A stretch of DNA of 64,000 bases from Palsa-459 sp035937595 (GCA_035937595.1 DASZHS010000005.1:62001-126000), one strand, 5' to 3'; counted from the first letter of the stretch, positions 26,418-35,009 are shown. Made by a program: numbers and translations. The notes: generated from the letters alone by a model not told the origin.

Positions 26418-26939
26418 GTGAGCACCGCACCCTTTGGGGTCGCCCTGAAGCGCCTCAAAATGGTCACCAGAGGCTACACCGTCCTCGGTCCAGCGGATCG
26501 CGCCCGAACGCTGCTGCGCGGGTGGGACGACGCCGTCCGAGCCCTTGCGACGGGTGATCCGCTCCGCCTGCCGTGTCGCTGGCCGGCAGCGCGCTCCGAC
26601 GCGGTCTTCACGGCGCGGGTGTCGGCGGCCGCCCGTCGAGAGGCGGCGGGATTCTGGGAACCAGGACGCTTCACGACAGCTGGATCCCCAGGGGCGTCGG
26701 CCTGCGGTGTCGCGGCGGCTGTGGTCGCCAGCCACCGAGCCGGGCAGGAGCACGTTGTCCTCGAGCTCGCCGCCCGACGTTGCCGAGGGCACTGGACGAG
26801 CTCGCCCGAGCTCGCGGGCGTCGCCCCGCCGCTCAGGCGGCCGGGGTCGTGCCGAGTCGGGCTTCCCACCACTCGACCGGCACGATCCTCAAGGCGAGCT
26901 CGAGGGTCCCGCGATCCAGTGCTTCGGCGAGCTGGGTGA
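26418..26939 (+). CDS. Uncertain open frame running into a convergent gene
   Basis: A 173-codon frame from GTG 26418, with an ATG alternative at 26460. Bases 26460-26840 have coding-like composition (RTLLRGWDDAVRALATGDPLRLPCRW, AAVVASHRAGQEHVVLELAAR), but its last third overlaps the end of the convergent gene at 26833 and looks like antisense sequence. It may be a decayed or 3'-truncated gene. Family not recognised. Confidence 0.3.
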   Translation: MSTAPFGVALKRLKMVTRGYTVLGPADRARTLLRGWDDAVRALATGDPLRLPCRWPAARSDAVFTARVSAAARREAAGFWEPGRFTTAGSPGASACGVAAAVVASHRAGQEHVVLELAARRCRGHWTSSPELAGVAPPLRRPGSCRVGLPTTRPARSSRRARGSRDPVLRRAG

Positions 26940-27645
26940 TGACGACGATGCGATCCGCGAGCCACGCACCGTCGGGTCGACCCTCGATCTGCACCGCCGG
27001 GCTGCTGCGCGCCCGCCGCTGTCTGCGTAGGTCGTCAGGCGGGTGCGCGGTGTCCAACAGTCCACCGAGCCAGGCGAGGTCACCCGCCAGCTCGACGTGT
27101 CGGTCCATGATCTCGGCGTACAGCCCGGCATTGAGCATCACGGCGGCCCATCGACCCAGCACCTCGTCGGCGTGCTCTGCGAGGAAGGCGATCTCGCGAT
27201 GCAAGAGGGCGCGGCCGTCGTCGCTCGTGACCTTCTCGTGGAGCGCCCCAGTGAGCCGAGCGGTGTCCCGGACGAGCTGTGCGCGCAGCTCGAGTGACGG
27301 CGGATCCGCGGGCGGCGACAACCCAGCGACCTCCAAGACGCCGAGCCAGACCATTCGTGCGTTCCGAATCAGCTCGAACATGACGTACTGCGCCAGGATG
27401 CTCCACCGCTGGCGGTTCCTTCGATCGAGGAACTCATTGATAACCGCGATCGAGAGTGTGACCACGATGACGCTCGCGACGATCCCGGAGAGCAACGCGT
27501 GACGCGCCCAGAAGGGTCCGTTCGCGTCGTCAGAGACGATCCCCGCGACGAGCGCCAAGATGGCGAGGATCGCCATCACCCTCGTCTGTCGCAGATACGA
27601 CGCGATCGACCGAGCTCGACGTGGACCTGCGCTGCGACGTCTCAA
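26833..27645 (-). CDS. Two-helix membrane protein of unknown function
   Basis: A 270-residue protein. Two N-terminal helices (VMAILAILALVAGIV about 24-40 and LLSGIVASVIVVTLSIAVI about 52-70) are followed by ~190 soluble, mostly helical residues (FELIRNARMVWLGVLEVAGL, HREIAFLAEHADEVLGRWAAVML). The topology suggests a membrane anchor with a cytoplasmic helical bundle. No catalytic motif and no recognised family. It is transcribed from ~27.65 kb, in the same direction as the TetR gene upstream, with ~90 bases between. Confidence 0.75.
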   Translation of the reverse strand: MRRRSAGPRRARSIASYLRQTRVMAILAILALVAGIVSDDANGPFWARHALLSGIVASVIVVTLSIAVINEFLDRRNRQRWSILAQYVMFELIRNARMVWLGVLEVAGLSPPADPPSLELRAQLVRDTARLTGALHEKVTSDDGRALLHREIAFLAEHADEVLGRWAAVMLNAGLYAEIMDRHVELAGDLAWLGGLLDTAHPPDDLRRQRRARSSPAVQIEGRPDGAWLADRIVVITQLAEALDRGTLELALRIVPVEWWEARLGTTPAA

Positions 27646-27736
27646 CGAGGCGCTCGATCCCGTCGCGTGTCGGCCTCCCGAGTCCGCTGTGCAGCGAGTT
27701 GCACCGCCGGCCTGCCTTGGCGTGGAGTCTTGCGTC

Positions 27737-28399
27737 TCAGGGCGACGTCGTGCGAGGTGCGAGCGTCGGCTGCGGCGGCGAGTCGCCTCGCGCCGTCCGC
27801 AGCCCGTCGCAGACCACCGTCAGCATCTCGTTCGGCGAGACCTCAGGGTGTGGACGGTCCGCGGCCATGCAGGTTGCGCCGATGAGAGAGAGCACGAGGG
27901 CAGCAGAGACGTCCGGTCGGACCGCACCGGCCCGCTGCGCGGCGTGCAGCAGCGCGGTGGTCGCCGCTTCGAGGTCCTTCTTGGCCTCTGCCGCCACGAC
28001 CGCGAGCTCGACGCCGGCCGTCGCGAACGCATTGATGAGATCCCGCTTTCGAGCGGTCTCCGCGACGAGATGCTCGACGAAGCCGAAGAAGGCGGACCCG
28101 GGATCCTCTGCGCCCAGCCGCTGGCGGGCGTCCTCGGCGATCTCGCCGACGCGAGCGACCAGGATCGCCTCGAAGAGGACCTCCTTCGTGGGGAAGTGCC
28201 GGTAGAGCGTGCCGACGCCGACACCCGCCCGCTCAGCGATCTCGTCGACGGGCACGTCGACCCCCTCCGCGGCGAAGAGGGACTCGGCCGCCTCCAGTAC
28301 CCGTTGGCGGTTGCGCCTCGCGTCCGAGCGGAGCGGACGGTCTTGCTCCGGCGCCGGCGAAGGGGCCACCGAGCTGGGGCCTGCGGACTTGGTGACCAC
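27737..28399 (-). CDS. TetR-family repressor
   Basis: A 220-residue regulator. The N-terminal HTH is RQRVLEAAESLFAAEGVDVPVDEIAERAGVGVGTLYRHFPTKEVLFEAIL, a standard TetR domain. The C-terminal ligand domain (EHLVAETARKRDLINAFATAGVELAVVAAEAKK) resembles the SbtR-like group. I chose GTG 28399; the frame is open far upstream but only inside the divergent exporter. The start is 24 bases from a 16-bp palindrome inside the exporter promoter, so it very likely represses both itself and the exporter. Confidence 0.9.
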   Translation of the reverse strand: MVTKSAGPSSVAPSPAPEQDRPLRSDARRNRQRVLEAAESLFAAEGVDVPVDEIAERAGVGVGTLYRHFPTKEVLFEAILVARVGEIAEDARQRLGAEDPGSAFFGFVEHLVAETARKRDLINAFATAGVELAVVAAEAKKDLEAATTALLHAAQRAGAVRPDVSAALVLSLIGATCMAADRPHPEVSPNEMLTVVCDGLRTARGDSPPQPTLAPRTTSP

Positions 28400-28414
28400 G
28401 CCTCGTCCTCCGGG

Positions 28415-28444
28415 TTGACAAGCGGAACCATGGTTCCGTATAGT
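28415..28444 (+). promoter_or_regulatory. Exporter promoter with operator in the spacer
   Basis: TTGACA (28415-28420), 18-base spacer, TATAGT (28439-28444): a near-consensus sigma-70 promoter facing the MFS gene. The spacer contains the perfect palindrome CGGAACCATGGTTCCG (28423-28438), and a half site CCGGAACCG follows at ~28447. TetR binding there would block polymerase directly. Confidence 0.8.
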
Positions 28445-28531
28445 AACCGGAACCGCTCCTCCGATTGTAGCCCGCACGGCGGGCCGTGCCAAACGCTCGG
28501 AGATGGGCGGCTTCCAGCACAAGGAGATCCG

Positions 28532-30046
28532 ATGACCACCACCCTCGAGCACGACACCAGCTCCGAGCACGACGCGGGCGCCCTGGCGCCCGTGGACCAG
28601 GATCCCCGGCGCTTTCGCGCGCTCTGGGTCATCGCCGTCGCCCAGCTCATGGTGGTGCTCGACGCGTCGGTGGTGATCATCGCCCTGCCGTCGGCGCAGC
28701 GGTCGCTGCACATCTCGGTCGCGAACCGCCAGTGGATGCTGACCGCATACACGCTGTCGTTCGGGGGGCTCCTCCTGCTGGGCGGCCGCATCGCGGACTA
28801 CCTCGGGAGAAAGAGGATGTTCGTCGTGAGCCTGCTCGGCTTCGCGGGCGCGTCCGCACTCGGTGGCCTCGCGCAGAACGCCGCGATGCTCTTCAGCGCC
28901 CGGGCGCTGCAGGGCGCCTTCGCCGCGGTCATGGCACCCGCCGCGCTCTCGTTGCTCACCGTGGCCTTCCAAGAGCCGAAGGAGCGCGCGAGGGCCTTCG
29001 CCGTCTACGGGGGTGTCGCGGGCGCGGGCGCCGCGGTCGGCCTCATCCTCGGTGGCCTGCTCACCGAGTACGCCTCTTGGCGCTGGACGCTGCTCATCAA
29101 CGTCCCCATCGCCATCCTCGCCGCGCTCGCCGCGTTGCGAGAGGTGACCGAGTCCAAGAGCTCGGTGCGCCATGGCTACGACATCGCGGGTGCGGTCGCG
29201 GTCACGCTCGGGCTGCTCGCCCTCGTCTACGGCTTCACGACCGCCGGCACCGACGGTTGGTCGTCGATGACCACGCTCCTGCTCCTCGGCACGGCAGCGC
29301 TGCTGCTCTCGTGCTTCGTCCTCATCGAGCGGCGGACCACCCACCCGCTGCTCCCGCTCCGGGTGGTGCTCGACCGTGATCGCGGCGGCTCGTTCCTCAC
29401 CAGCCTCCTCGTGGGCATCGCGTTGCTGGGGACGTTCCTCTCCCTGACCTTCTACTTCCAAGGGACGCTGCACTACTCAGCGATGCGGACCGGCCTCGCC
29501 TTCATCCCGTTCTCGATGGGCATCATCGTTGGCGCCGCCCTTGCAGGTCGGCTGATCCCCCGCCTCGGGGCGCGCGCGATCATGACCGTCGGGATCGCCA
29601 TGGCGGCGGTGGGGCTCTGGCTCTTCTCGCTGCTGACGCTCCACTCGAGCTTCGTGGCGATCGTGCTGCCCGCCGAGCTCGTGGTCAGCCTCGGCATGGG
29701 CATGACGTTCGTGGCGATGAACAGCACCGCGCTCATCGGGGTCGATCCCGAGGATGCCGGCGTGGCGAGCGCCCTCGTCAATGCCACCCAGCAGACGGGG
29801 AGCTCGATGGGAGCCGCCCTCATCAACACGATCGTGTCCACCGCGACCGTGAGCTACATCGCCTCGCACGGCACGTCGGCTACGTCGCTCTCCGAGGCGG
29901 CCGTGCACGGCTACACGACGGCGTTCACGTTCAGCGCGGTGGTCATGGTGCTCGCCGGCATCGCAGCGTTCAGCCTGGTCCGGCGAGCGAGGGTCCGCAC
30001 GACCCCCTCCATGCGAATCGCTCCGAGCACCGTCGCGACGTCGTGA
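28532..30046 (+). CDS. MFS drug-type exporter, DHA2 (14-helix) family
   Basis: A 504-residue proton-coupled exporter. It has the DHA2 motif LDASVVIIALPSAQ in helix 1, motif A-like GGRIADYLGRKRMF, motif C-like GVAGAGAAVGLILGG, and about 14 hydrophobic segments. An AAGGAG site lies seven bases before the ATG. The open frame extends ~1 kb upstream, but that part is antisense to the TetR gene. Control by the divergent TetR through the palindrome in its promoter is likely. Substrate unknown; family members export antibiotics, dyes or quaternary ammonium compounds. Confidence 0.93.
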   Translation: MTTTLEHDTSSEHDAGALAPVDQDPRRFRALWVIAVAQLMVVLDASVVIIALPSAQRSLHISVANRQWMLTAYTLSFGGLLLLGGRIADYLGRKRMFVVSLLGFAGASALGGLAQNAAMLFSARALQGAFAAVMAPAALSLLTVAFQEPKERARAFAVYGGVAGAGAAVGLILGGLLTEYASWRWTLLINVPIAILAALAALREVTESKSSVRHGYDIAGAVAVTLGLLALVYGFTTAGTDGWSSMTTLLLLGTAALLLSCFVLIERRTTHPLLPLRVVLDRDRGGSFLTSLLVGIALLGTFLSLTFYFQGTLHYSAMRTGLAFIPFSMGIIVGAALAGRLIPRLGARAIMTVGIAMAAVGLWLFSLLTLHSSFVAIVLPAELVVSLGMGMTFVAMNSTALIGVDPEDAGVASALVNATQQTGSSMGAALINTIVSTATVSYIASHGTSATSLSEAAVHGYTTAFTFSAVVMVLAGIAAFSLVRRARVRTTPSMRIAPSTVATS

Positions 30047-30459
30047 TGCCTGAACGGACGCGACCCACGCGACGTGCCCGGTGAGTTCGTTGGCGTAGGG
30101 AGCTGCGACGGACGAGCCGCCGCTCCACCGGCCCGCTCGGAGAGCGCGGTCACCCGTCGGGAGAGACGTCGGCGAGTCGGTTCGCCTTCGCGCGGTGCTC
30201 GTCCGCGGGTGAGCACCCCGGCCGGACGATGCTTCCGGCGCCAGGGCGACCGCGAGCGCGGGCGGACCTGAGCAGACCGATCCACGAAGGATCGGCGGCC
30301 GACGAGGACGAGACCCTGGCAGAGCCCTGCGCGATGGCGCGACCGGAGCGGTGTCGCGAGCCGACTCGCACGCGACCAGCGTCGCGTCGCCGGCGCGGCG
30401 GATCCGTCGAGGCGCGTGACCAGCTCGAAGCCCTCGGTGGGACATCGCACCTATGCTCA
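30047..30459. other. Intergenic region
   Basis: About 410 bases between the exporter and csoR. Frames on both strands are Arg-rich and look non-coding. The csoR promoter should be at its right end, next to the operator. Nothing else seen. Confidence 0.5.
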
Positions 30460-30476
30460 ATACCTCCATAGGGTAT
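30460..30476. promoter_or_regulatory. csoR: CsoR-type operator
   Basis: ATACC-N7-GGTAT inverted repeat, resembling the pseudo-palindromic TATACCC...GGGTATA sites bound by CsoR proteins. It ends just before the AGGAG ribosome site of csoR, fitting metal-responsive autorepression. Confidence 0.65.
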
Positions 30477-30485
30477 AGGAGCGCC

Positions 30486-30770
30486 ATGGCGTACGGCTAC
30501 AGCAACGACAAGGACGCGGTCCTCAAGCGCCTCCGTCGGATCGAGGGTCAGATCCGCGGACTGCAGAAGATGGTCGATGACGACCGCTACTGCATCGACA
30601 TCCTCGAGCAGGTCTCCGCGGCCACGAGGGCGCTGCAGTCGTTCGCGCTCGTGCTTCTCGATGAACACCTCGCGCACTGCGTCGCAGATGCCGTCAAGGT
30701 TGGAGGAAGCGACGCTGACGCCAAGCTCGACGAGGCGTCGAGCGCGATCGCACGCCTCGTGCGCTCGTGA
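30486..30770 (+). CDS. csoR: Copper-sensing repressor CsoR
   Basis: A 94-residue CsoR/RcnR-family four-helix regulator (KRLRRIEGQIRGLQKMVDDDRYCIDILEQVSAATRAL). With ATG 30486 as start the metal ligands fall at C36, H61 and C65, exactly the Cys-His-Cys copper(I) set known from mycobacterial CsoR; formaldehyde- and sulfide-type members differ here. AGGAG precedes the start. The operator immediately upstream suggests autoregulation. The next gene is a permease likely under the same control. Confidence 0.9.
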   Translation: MAYGYSNDKDAVLKRLRRIEGQIRGLQKMVDDDRYCIDILEQVSAATRALQSFALVLLDEHLAHCVADAVKVGGSDADAKLDEASSAIARLVRS

Positions 30771-30927
30771 CGGATGCGCACCCGAGCACCGCAACCCCGT
30801 CTCGTCGGCGTCGCTGGGACCGTGCAGAAGGGCGTCGTGACGTCCTGAGCCACGTGTCGGCGGCACGTCGCCACGACGAGGTCCCACCGGTGTCGGCCCG
30901 GTCGACGCGCACGAGGCGACCAGCGCG

Positions 30928-32091
30928 GTGAGGTGGCTCGATGCGATCGGTCACGCGCTCTCCACTGCGGGAGCGATGACCTGGCAGATCCTCTGGGCCC
31001 TGATCTTCGGGTTCCTCCTCTCCGCGATCATCCAGGCGGTGGTGAGAAGAGAGACGATCATCCGGCGGCTCGGGGACGATCGGCCGCGCACCCTCGCGCT
31101 CGCCACCGGCTTCGGCGCCGCCTCCTCGTCCTGCTCGTATGCGGCGGTCGCCCTCGCTCGCTCGGTCTTCAAGAAAGGCGCGAGCTTCACTTCGGCGATG
31201 GTCTTCGAGATTGCCTCGACCAATCTGGTCGTCGAGCTGGGCGTCATCCTCGCGGTCCTGATGGGATGGCAGTTCACGGCTGCGGAGTTCGTGGGCGGGC
31301 CGATCATGATCGTGCTGATCGCCGTCGCCTTCCGGCTCTTCCTCCGGAGCCGCCTGGTCGAGGCGGCCCGGGCGCAAGCAGACAAGAACCTCCCCGGGTC
31401 GATGGAGGGCCATGCCGCCATGGACATGTCGATCCATGAGGACGGGAGCCTTTGGCATCGGTTGCGATCGAGGGGCGCCACCACGTCGATCTCCCACATC
31501 TTCGTCATGGAGTGGACGGCGGTCGTCCGCGACATCGTCATCGGGCTCCTCATCGCCGGCGCCATCGCCGCGTGGGTGCCGAACAGCTTCTGGGGCCACT
31601 TCTTCGCCGTCGGACACCCGCTGCTCTCGAAGATCTGGGGTCCCATCGTCGGTCCCGTGGTCAGCGTGCTGAGCTTCGTCTGCTCCATCGGCAACGTGCC
31701 CTTGGCGGCGGTGCTCTGGAACGCGGGCATCAGCTTCGGGGGCGTGATCAGCTTCATCTTCGCTGACCTCATCATCCTCCCCATCCTGGTCATCTACCGG
31801 AAGTACTACGGCACCAAGATGATGCTCTTCATCCTCGCCAGCTTCTACGTGACCATGGTGCTCGCCGGCTACGTCGTCGAGATCCTCTTCGGTGTGCTGG
31901 GCCTCGTCCCCACGGTCCGCGACGCCAAGGTGGGCGTGGTCGCGATCCAGTGGGACTACACGACGGTGCTCAACATCTTCGCCCTGGTCGTGGCCGCGGC
32001 CCTGCTCGTTCGCTTCTTCCGCACGGACGGCGTGGCGATGCTCAAGATGATGGGCGGGTCACCTGACGGCGACCATGCGCATCACCATTGA
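30928..32091 (+). CDS. YraQ/ArsP-type permease (predicted metal or metalloid efflux)
   Basis: A 387-residue membrane protein of the DUF318/YraQ permease group. Two inverted halves each carry a Cys-containing conserved core: ASSSCSYAAVALARSVFKKGASFTSAMVFEIASTN and VLSFVCSIGNVPLAAVLWNAGISFGGVISF. About eight to ten helices, normal length. The C-terminus ends HAHHH, and a Met/His-rich loop (MEGHAAMDMSIHED) lies mid-protein; both could bind metal. It starts at GTG 157 bases after csoR. Known relatives export methylated arsenic; copper-type substrates are inferred only from csoR. Confidence 0.85.
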   Translation: MRWLDAIGHALSTAGAMTWQILWALIFGFLLSAIIQAVVRRETIIRRLGDDRPRTLALATGFGAASSSCSYAAVALARSVFKKGASFTSAMVFEIASTNLVVELGVILAVLMGWQFTAAEFVGGPIMIVLIAVAFRLFLRSRLVEAARAQADKNLPGSMEGHAAMDMSIHEDGSLWHRLRSRGATTSISHIFVMEWTAVVRDIVIGLLIAGAIAAWVPNSFWGHFFAVGHPLLSKIWGPIVGPVVSVLSFVCSIGNVPLAAVLWNAGISFGGVISFIFADLIILPILVIYRKYYGTKMMLFILASFYVTMVLAGYVVEILFGVLGLVPTVRDAKVGVVAIQWDYTTVLNIFALVVAAALLVRFFRTDGVAMLKMMGGSPDGDHAHHH

Positions 32092-32232
32092 CGCGCGGTT
32101 GGACGCTGACAAGGCGCTCGAGAAGGTGGTGCCGACGCAGGCGGTGCCGCACGGGACCAGCGTCGCTCGAAAGTGGACCGATGGTCGAGCCGGGTGGTCC
32201 TGGTCAGGGACTCGCGCCCATGACGAGCAAGC

Positions 32233-32870
32233 TCAGTCGGAGGATCGGTAGTCGAAGTCGGTCGTGAAGGCCGCGTGCCGACGGCCGATCACGTCCCACC
32301 CGAAGGGCCCCTCGTGCCAGGTAAGCCCCTCGCCGTGCAGCTCCGTTCCGGGGTGGTCGAAACCGGGGATGCCGCATCGGACGTCGCCCTCGGTCGATGC
32401 GAGGTCCTCCGCCTCGACGTGCAGATGGCCGACGACGTCGATCCTCCGGCGCGCCGCGACGTGCTCGAGACGGATGGCGGCTCGTCGGGCGCCGTGGACC
32501 GTGCCGATGGCGGGTCCGTACAGGTCGGCCACCGCGCCGCCCGCGCGGCCGAGGAAGATGTCACCGAGTGCTTGGAACTGGGGGTCGCTCGCTGACGCAG
32601 ACACGTAGAGGAAGACGTCCCACTTGGTCGACGTGATCACGTCGTCGAGGTAGCGGATCGTCATGACCACGCGGAGGTCCTCGAGGTCGACGCCACCGAA
32701 GTGCCCCTCGGCGACGTGCCAGGAGAGCGCGCCGAAGCACTCGCCGTAGGTGGACGGACCCCCGGACGACCGCCGACGCTGCGGCAGGGACAGATCGCGT
32801 CGCAGTTGCACGCCTCGAAGTAGCTCCCGGCGACGCGCCACTCTGGCGCCGGGGCGACTTCGGTGGTCAC
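32233..32870 (-). pseudogene. DUF1326-family gene with a one-base frameshift
   Basis: The N-terminus reads from GTG 32870 (overlapping the upstream stop as GTGA): EWRVAGSYFEACNCDAICPCRSVGGRP, the DUF1326 CxCxxxCxC start. The rest, from PSTYGECFGALSWHVAEGHFGG to the C-terminus at 32233, is in the next frame. The two join exactly if one base is added in the C5 run at 32759-32763 (plus strand). The repaired product would be 212 residues, normal length. It is either a recent frameshift, a slippery-site control or a sequencing error in a homopolymer. Confidence 0.8.
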
Positions 32871-33637
32871 GACATGGAGTGCATGTTGCTCGACGTCTGG
32901 TGCAGACCTGTCGCCAGCTGCGGGTCCACGAGCACCGCGACGGCCAGGCCGAGCGCGGCGACGCCGACGACCTGGGAGAGGCCGCGCGGCCAGGGCCCGA
33001 GCTTCTCGGCGAGGACCACCGCGGTGAGCACGAGCATCGCGGTGAGGCTCATGAAGCCGAACGCGACGAGCAGCGCCATGAGGGACCAGCAGCACGCGAG
33101 GCAGTAGCCACCGTGGTAGAGCCCGACCCGCAAGTCGCGCGTCGGCCCGCGGAACGAGGCGAAGCGGAAGACGAAGCCGAGCGGCGACCGGCAGCGCGCC
33201 AGGCAACGCTCCTTGAGCGGCGTCAGCTGGTAGACGCCGCACAGCGCCAGGACGGCGACGGCGAGCGCGGTGGCCGCCGCCGGATGCCCGGCGATGGCGC
33301 GATCGGCGAGCCAGGCGAGCCCGTACGCGGGGATCCCCGCCACGATCCACACGGCGAGGTAGCCACAGAGGAGAGCGCTGACGCGCGCCGGACGGTGCCC
33401 CCGGATGGTCCTCGAGTAGAGGGACACGAACGGCGCGACGGAGAGCAGCATCATCGCGGCCATCATCAGCGCCCAGATAGCCACGAAGGTGCCGAGGCCG
33501 ACGCCCATGGTGCCCGGCATCGGTCCCATGTGCCGTTCGACGGCGGCGACGCCCAGCCAGGCGACGCCCGCGGCGAGGAGGACCACGGCAGCGGGTGCAA
33601 CCCGAAACCGCAGTCCCGTCGCGGCTGCGGCGCTCAC
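32867..33637 (-). CDS. DUF2182 (COG5486) predicted metal-binding membrane protein
   Basis: A 256-residue membrane protein with about six helices. Family features are MGVGLGTFVAIWALMMAAMMLLSVAPFVSLY and YQLTPLKERCLARCRSPLGF with GLYHGGYCLACCWSLMALL, a Cys/His-rich cluster. It starts at GTG 33637, overlapping the stop of the upstream DUF1326 gene, and its own stop overlaps the next start. DUF2182 and DUF1326 genes commonly travel together. The conserved Cys/His cluster suggests metal or redox work, but biochemistry of the family is not settled. Confidence 0.88.
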   Translation of the reverse strand: MSAAAATGLRFRVAPAAVVLLAAGVAWLGVAAVERHMGPMPGTMGVGLGTFVAIWALMMAAMMLLSVAPFVSLYSRTIRGHRPARVSALLCGYLAVWIVAGIPAYGLAWLADRAIAGHPAAATALAVAVLALCGVYQLTPLKERCLARCRSPLGFVFRFASFRGPTRDLRVGLYHGGYCLACCWSLMALLVAFGFMSLTAMLVLTAVVLAEKLGPWPRGLSQVVGVAALGLAVAVLVDPQLATGLHQTSSNMHSMS

Positions 33638-34242
33638 GACGCCCAGGCGAACGGCGCCGAGTGCCCGTTCTTGCCACCGTTCTCGAAGTGCATGCCGAAG
33701 GCGTCCACGGTGCCCCTCGCCGCCTTCGCGATGGTCAGGGTCGAGTTCGCAGGATGGAAGATGCCCGTGAGCATCTCCACCGGTCCGTCCGGTGTCATCG
33801 GTGACACGAAGTCCTCGATCTCCACGTCGACGAGCGTCCCCGCCCTGACCGAGTGACGCCGCCCGTCGTCGACGTACTCGATGGGGGCGCTCTCGACACC
33901 CAGCATCTCGCCGATCAGTGGGCTGAGCGCCGCCATGGGTCCGCCCATCTGCCCACCGAAGACCGCGCCGAGCTTCTCAGCCTGCGCCGGGGTGGCGGAC
34001 GAGTCCATGACGACCCCGACCTTCCAGTCCCCCTCGGACATCACGGGCGGCGTGTCCGCCAGGAGGAGGACCGTCTGGCCGCTGACGTCGGTCCCGTCGA
34101 TCTCGCCATCGGCGACGTGGAACGCCAACATCAGCTGGCAGCGATCGGTGTCGGCACGCATGGTGAGCCCCGAGGTCGTGCACGGGCACACCATGTCGCA
34201 AGAGCAGTTTTCGAAGTACGTTCCTCGCAGCGACCAGGTCAT
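33634..34242 (-). CDS. DUF1326 protein (intact)
   Basis: A 202-residue protein starting MTWSLRGTYFENCSCDMVCPC, the DUF1326 signature with CxCxxxCxC at residues ~13-21. The start is ATG 34242 behind a GGAGGA site; the longer frame upstream is not protein-like. The rest is a beta-rich domain (MLAFHVADGEIDGTDVSGQTVLLLADTP). It is first of a three-gene operon, DUF1326-DUF2182-DUF1326, all joined by 4-base overlaps. It lies convergent to the CsoR/permease genes ~2 kb away. Confidence 0.88.
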   Translation of the reverse strand: MTWSLRGTYFENCSCDMVCPCTTSGLTMRADTDRCQLMLAFHVADGEIDGTDVSGQTVLLLADTPPVMSEGDWKVGVVMDSSATPAQAEKLGAVFGGQMGGPMAALSPLIGEMLGVESAPIEYVDDGRRHSVRAGTLVDVEIEDFVSPMTPDGPVEMLTGIFHPANSTLTIAKAARGTVDAFGMHFENGGKNGHSAPFAWAS

Positions 34243-34497
34243 GGCCGTCCTCCCCCCGCCGGCGGACCAGCAGCCGGACGCGTCCTGTCCTACTCCACGG
34301 TGGGGCGCCGCGCTCGGCCGCCTTCTCCACGAACGCCGTGCGACCACGCGACCCCCCGCAGCGGACCCTCACGGGCCGGGTGCGGCCACGACGCTGCGGT
34401 CGCCCTGCCCCGGGAGCTCCGTGAGAGCGCGGTCCTCCGCGGACCGGTCGTGGCTCGAGGTCGTCGGGCGTACAGTCGGCGCGGGAGGGTACCGACG

Positions 34498-34836
34498 ATG
34501 GACGCGAATAGGGCAAAGGAGCTGCTGCAAGCAGATCGCCAGCGCACGGAGCGGCTGCTGAAGGAGCTTGTGGATCGAGGCCGGGAGGACAGGACCGCGT
34601 CCAGCGAGCCCGGGGACATGTTCGACTCCGCGGAGCCCCTCGTCGCCGAGGGTCTCGACGATGCGTTGGTGGAGGAGCTCAGGGGTCGTCTCGAGGCCAT
34701 CACCCGTGCCGAGCAACGGCTGGCGGCCGGCAGCTACGGCTACTCGGTGCGGAGCGGGGCCCTGATTCCTGACGATCGACTTGAGGCTGATCCCGCGGCG
34801 GAGCTGACGGTCGAGGAGGCTCGCCAGGCCGGGTAG
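34498..34836 (+). CDS. DksA/TraR-like protein lacking the zinc-finger cysteines
   Basis: A 112-residue protein: helical N-terminus (AKELLQADRQRTERLLKELVDRG) and a C-terminus that aligns with the DksA/TraR zinc region (AAGSYGYSVRSGALIPDDRLEADPAAELTVEEA). The four cysteines expected in YGxCxxCG and CxxC are Ser83, Ser86, Thr104 and Glu107. It keeps the IPxxRLEAxP spine. It cannot bind zinc in the usual way but may still dock in the RNA polymerase secondary channel; this is inference. GGGAGGG precedes the ATG. Confidence 0.8.
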   Translation: MDANRAKELLQADRQRTERLLKELVDRGREDRTASSEPGDMFDSAEPLVAEGLDDALVEELRGRLEAITRAEQRLAAGSYGYSVRSGALIPDDRLEADPAAELTVEEARQAG

Positions 34837-35009
34837 CTGCCAGCGGCGCGCCGACCCTGCGTCGTGCGTCCACGATCGAGGACGGCGGCAGGCTGCCGAC
34901 AGCGGCGGGGGCCCGTCACGAGCACCAGCACGTCGAGCGAACCTCGTTGGGGCGTGGATGGTCTTCAGGAGAGCCGAAGCGGCGCGGCGAGCCCGCTGCA
35001 GCCGGTCCC

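Noticed and set aside
27560..28531. N-terminal extension of the MFS frame
   Set aside because: Open by chance over the TetR gene. The start at 28532 has a ribosome site and a normal exporter N-terminus.
32075..32251. A 58-codon frame after the permease (starts MRITIDARLDADKALEKVV)
   Set aside because: It overlaps both the permease end and the convergent DUF1326 stop, has no ribosome site, and its second half looks non-coding.
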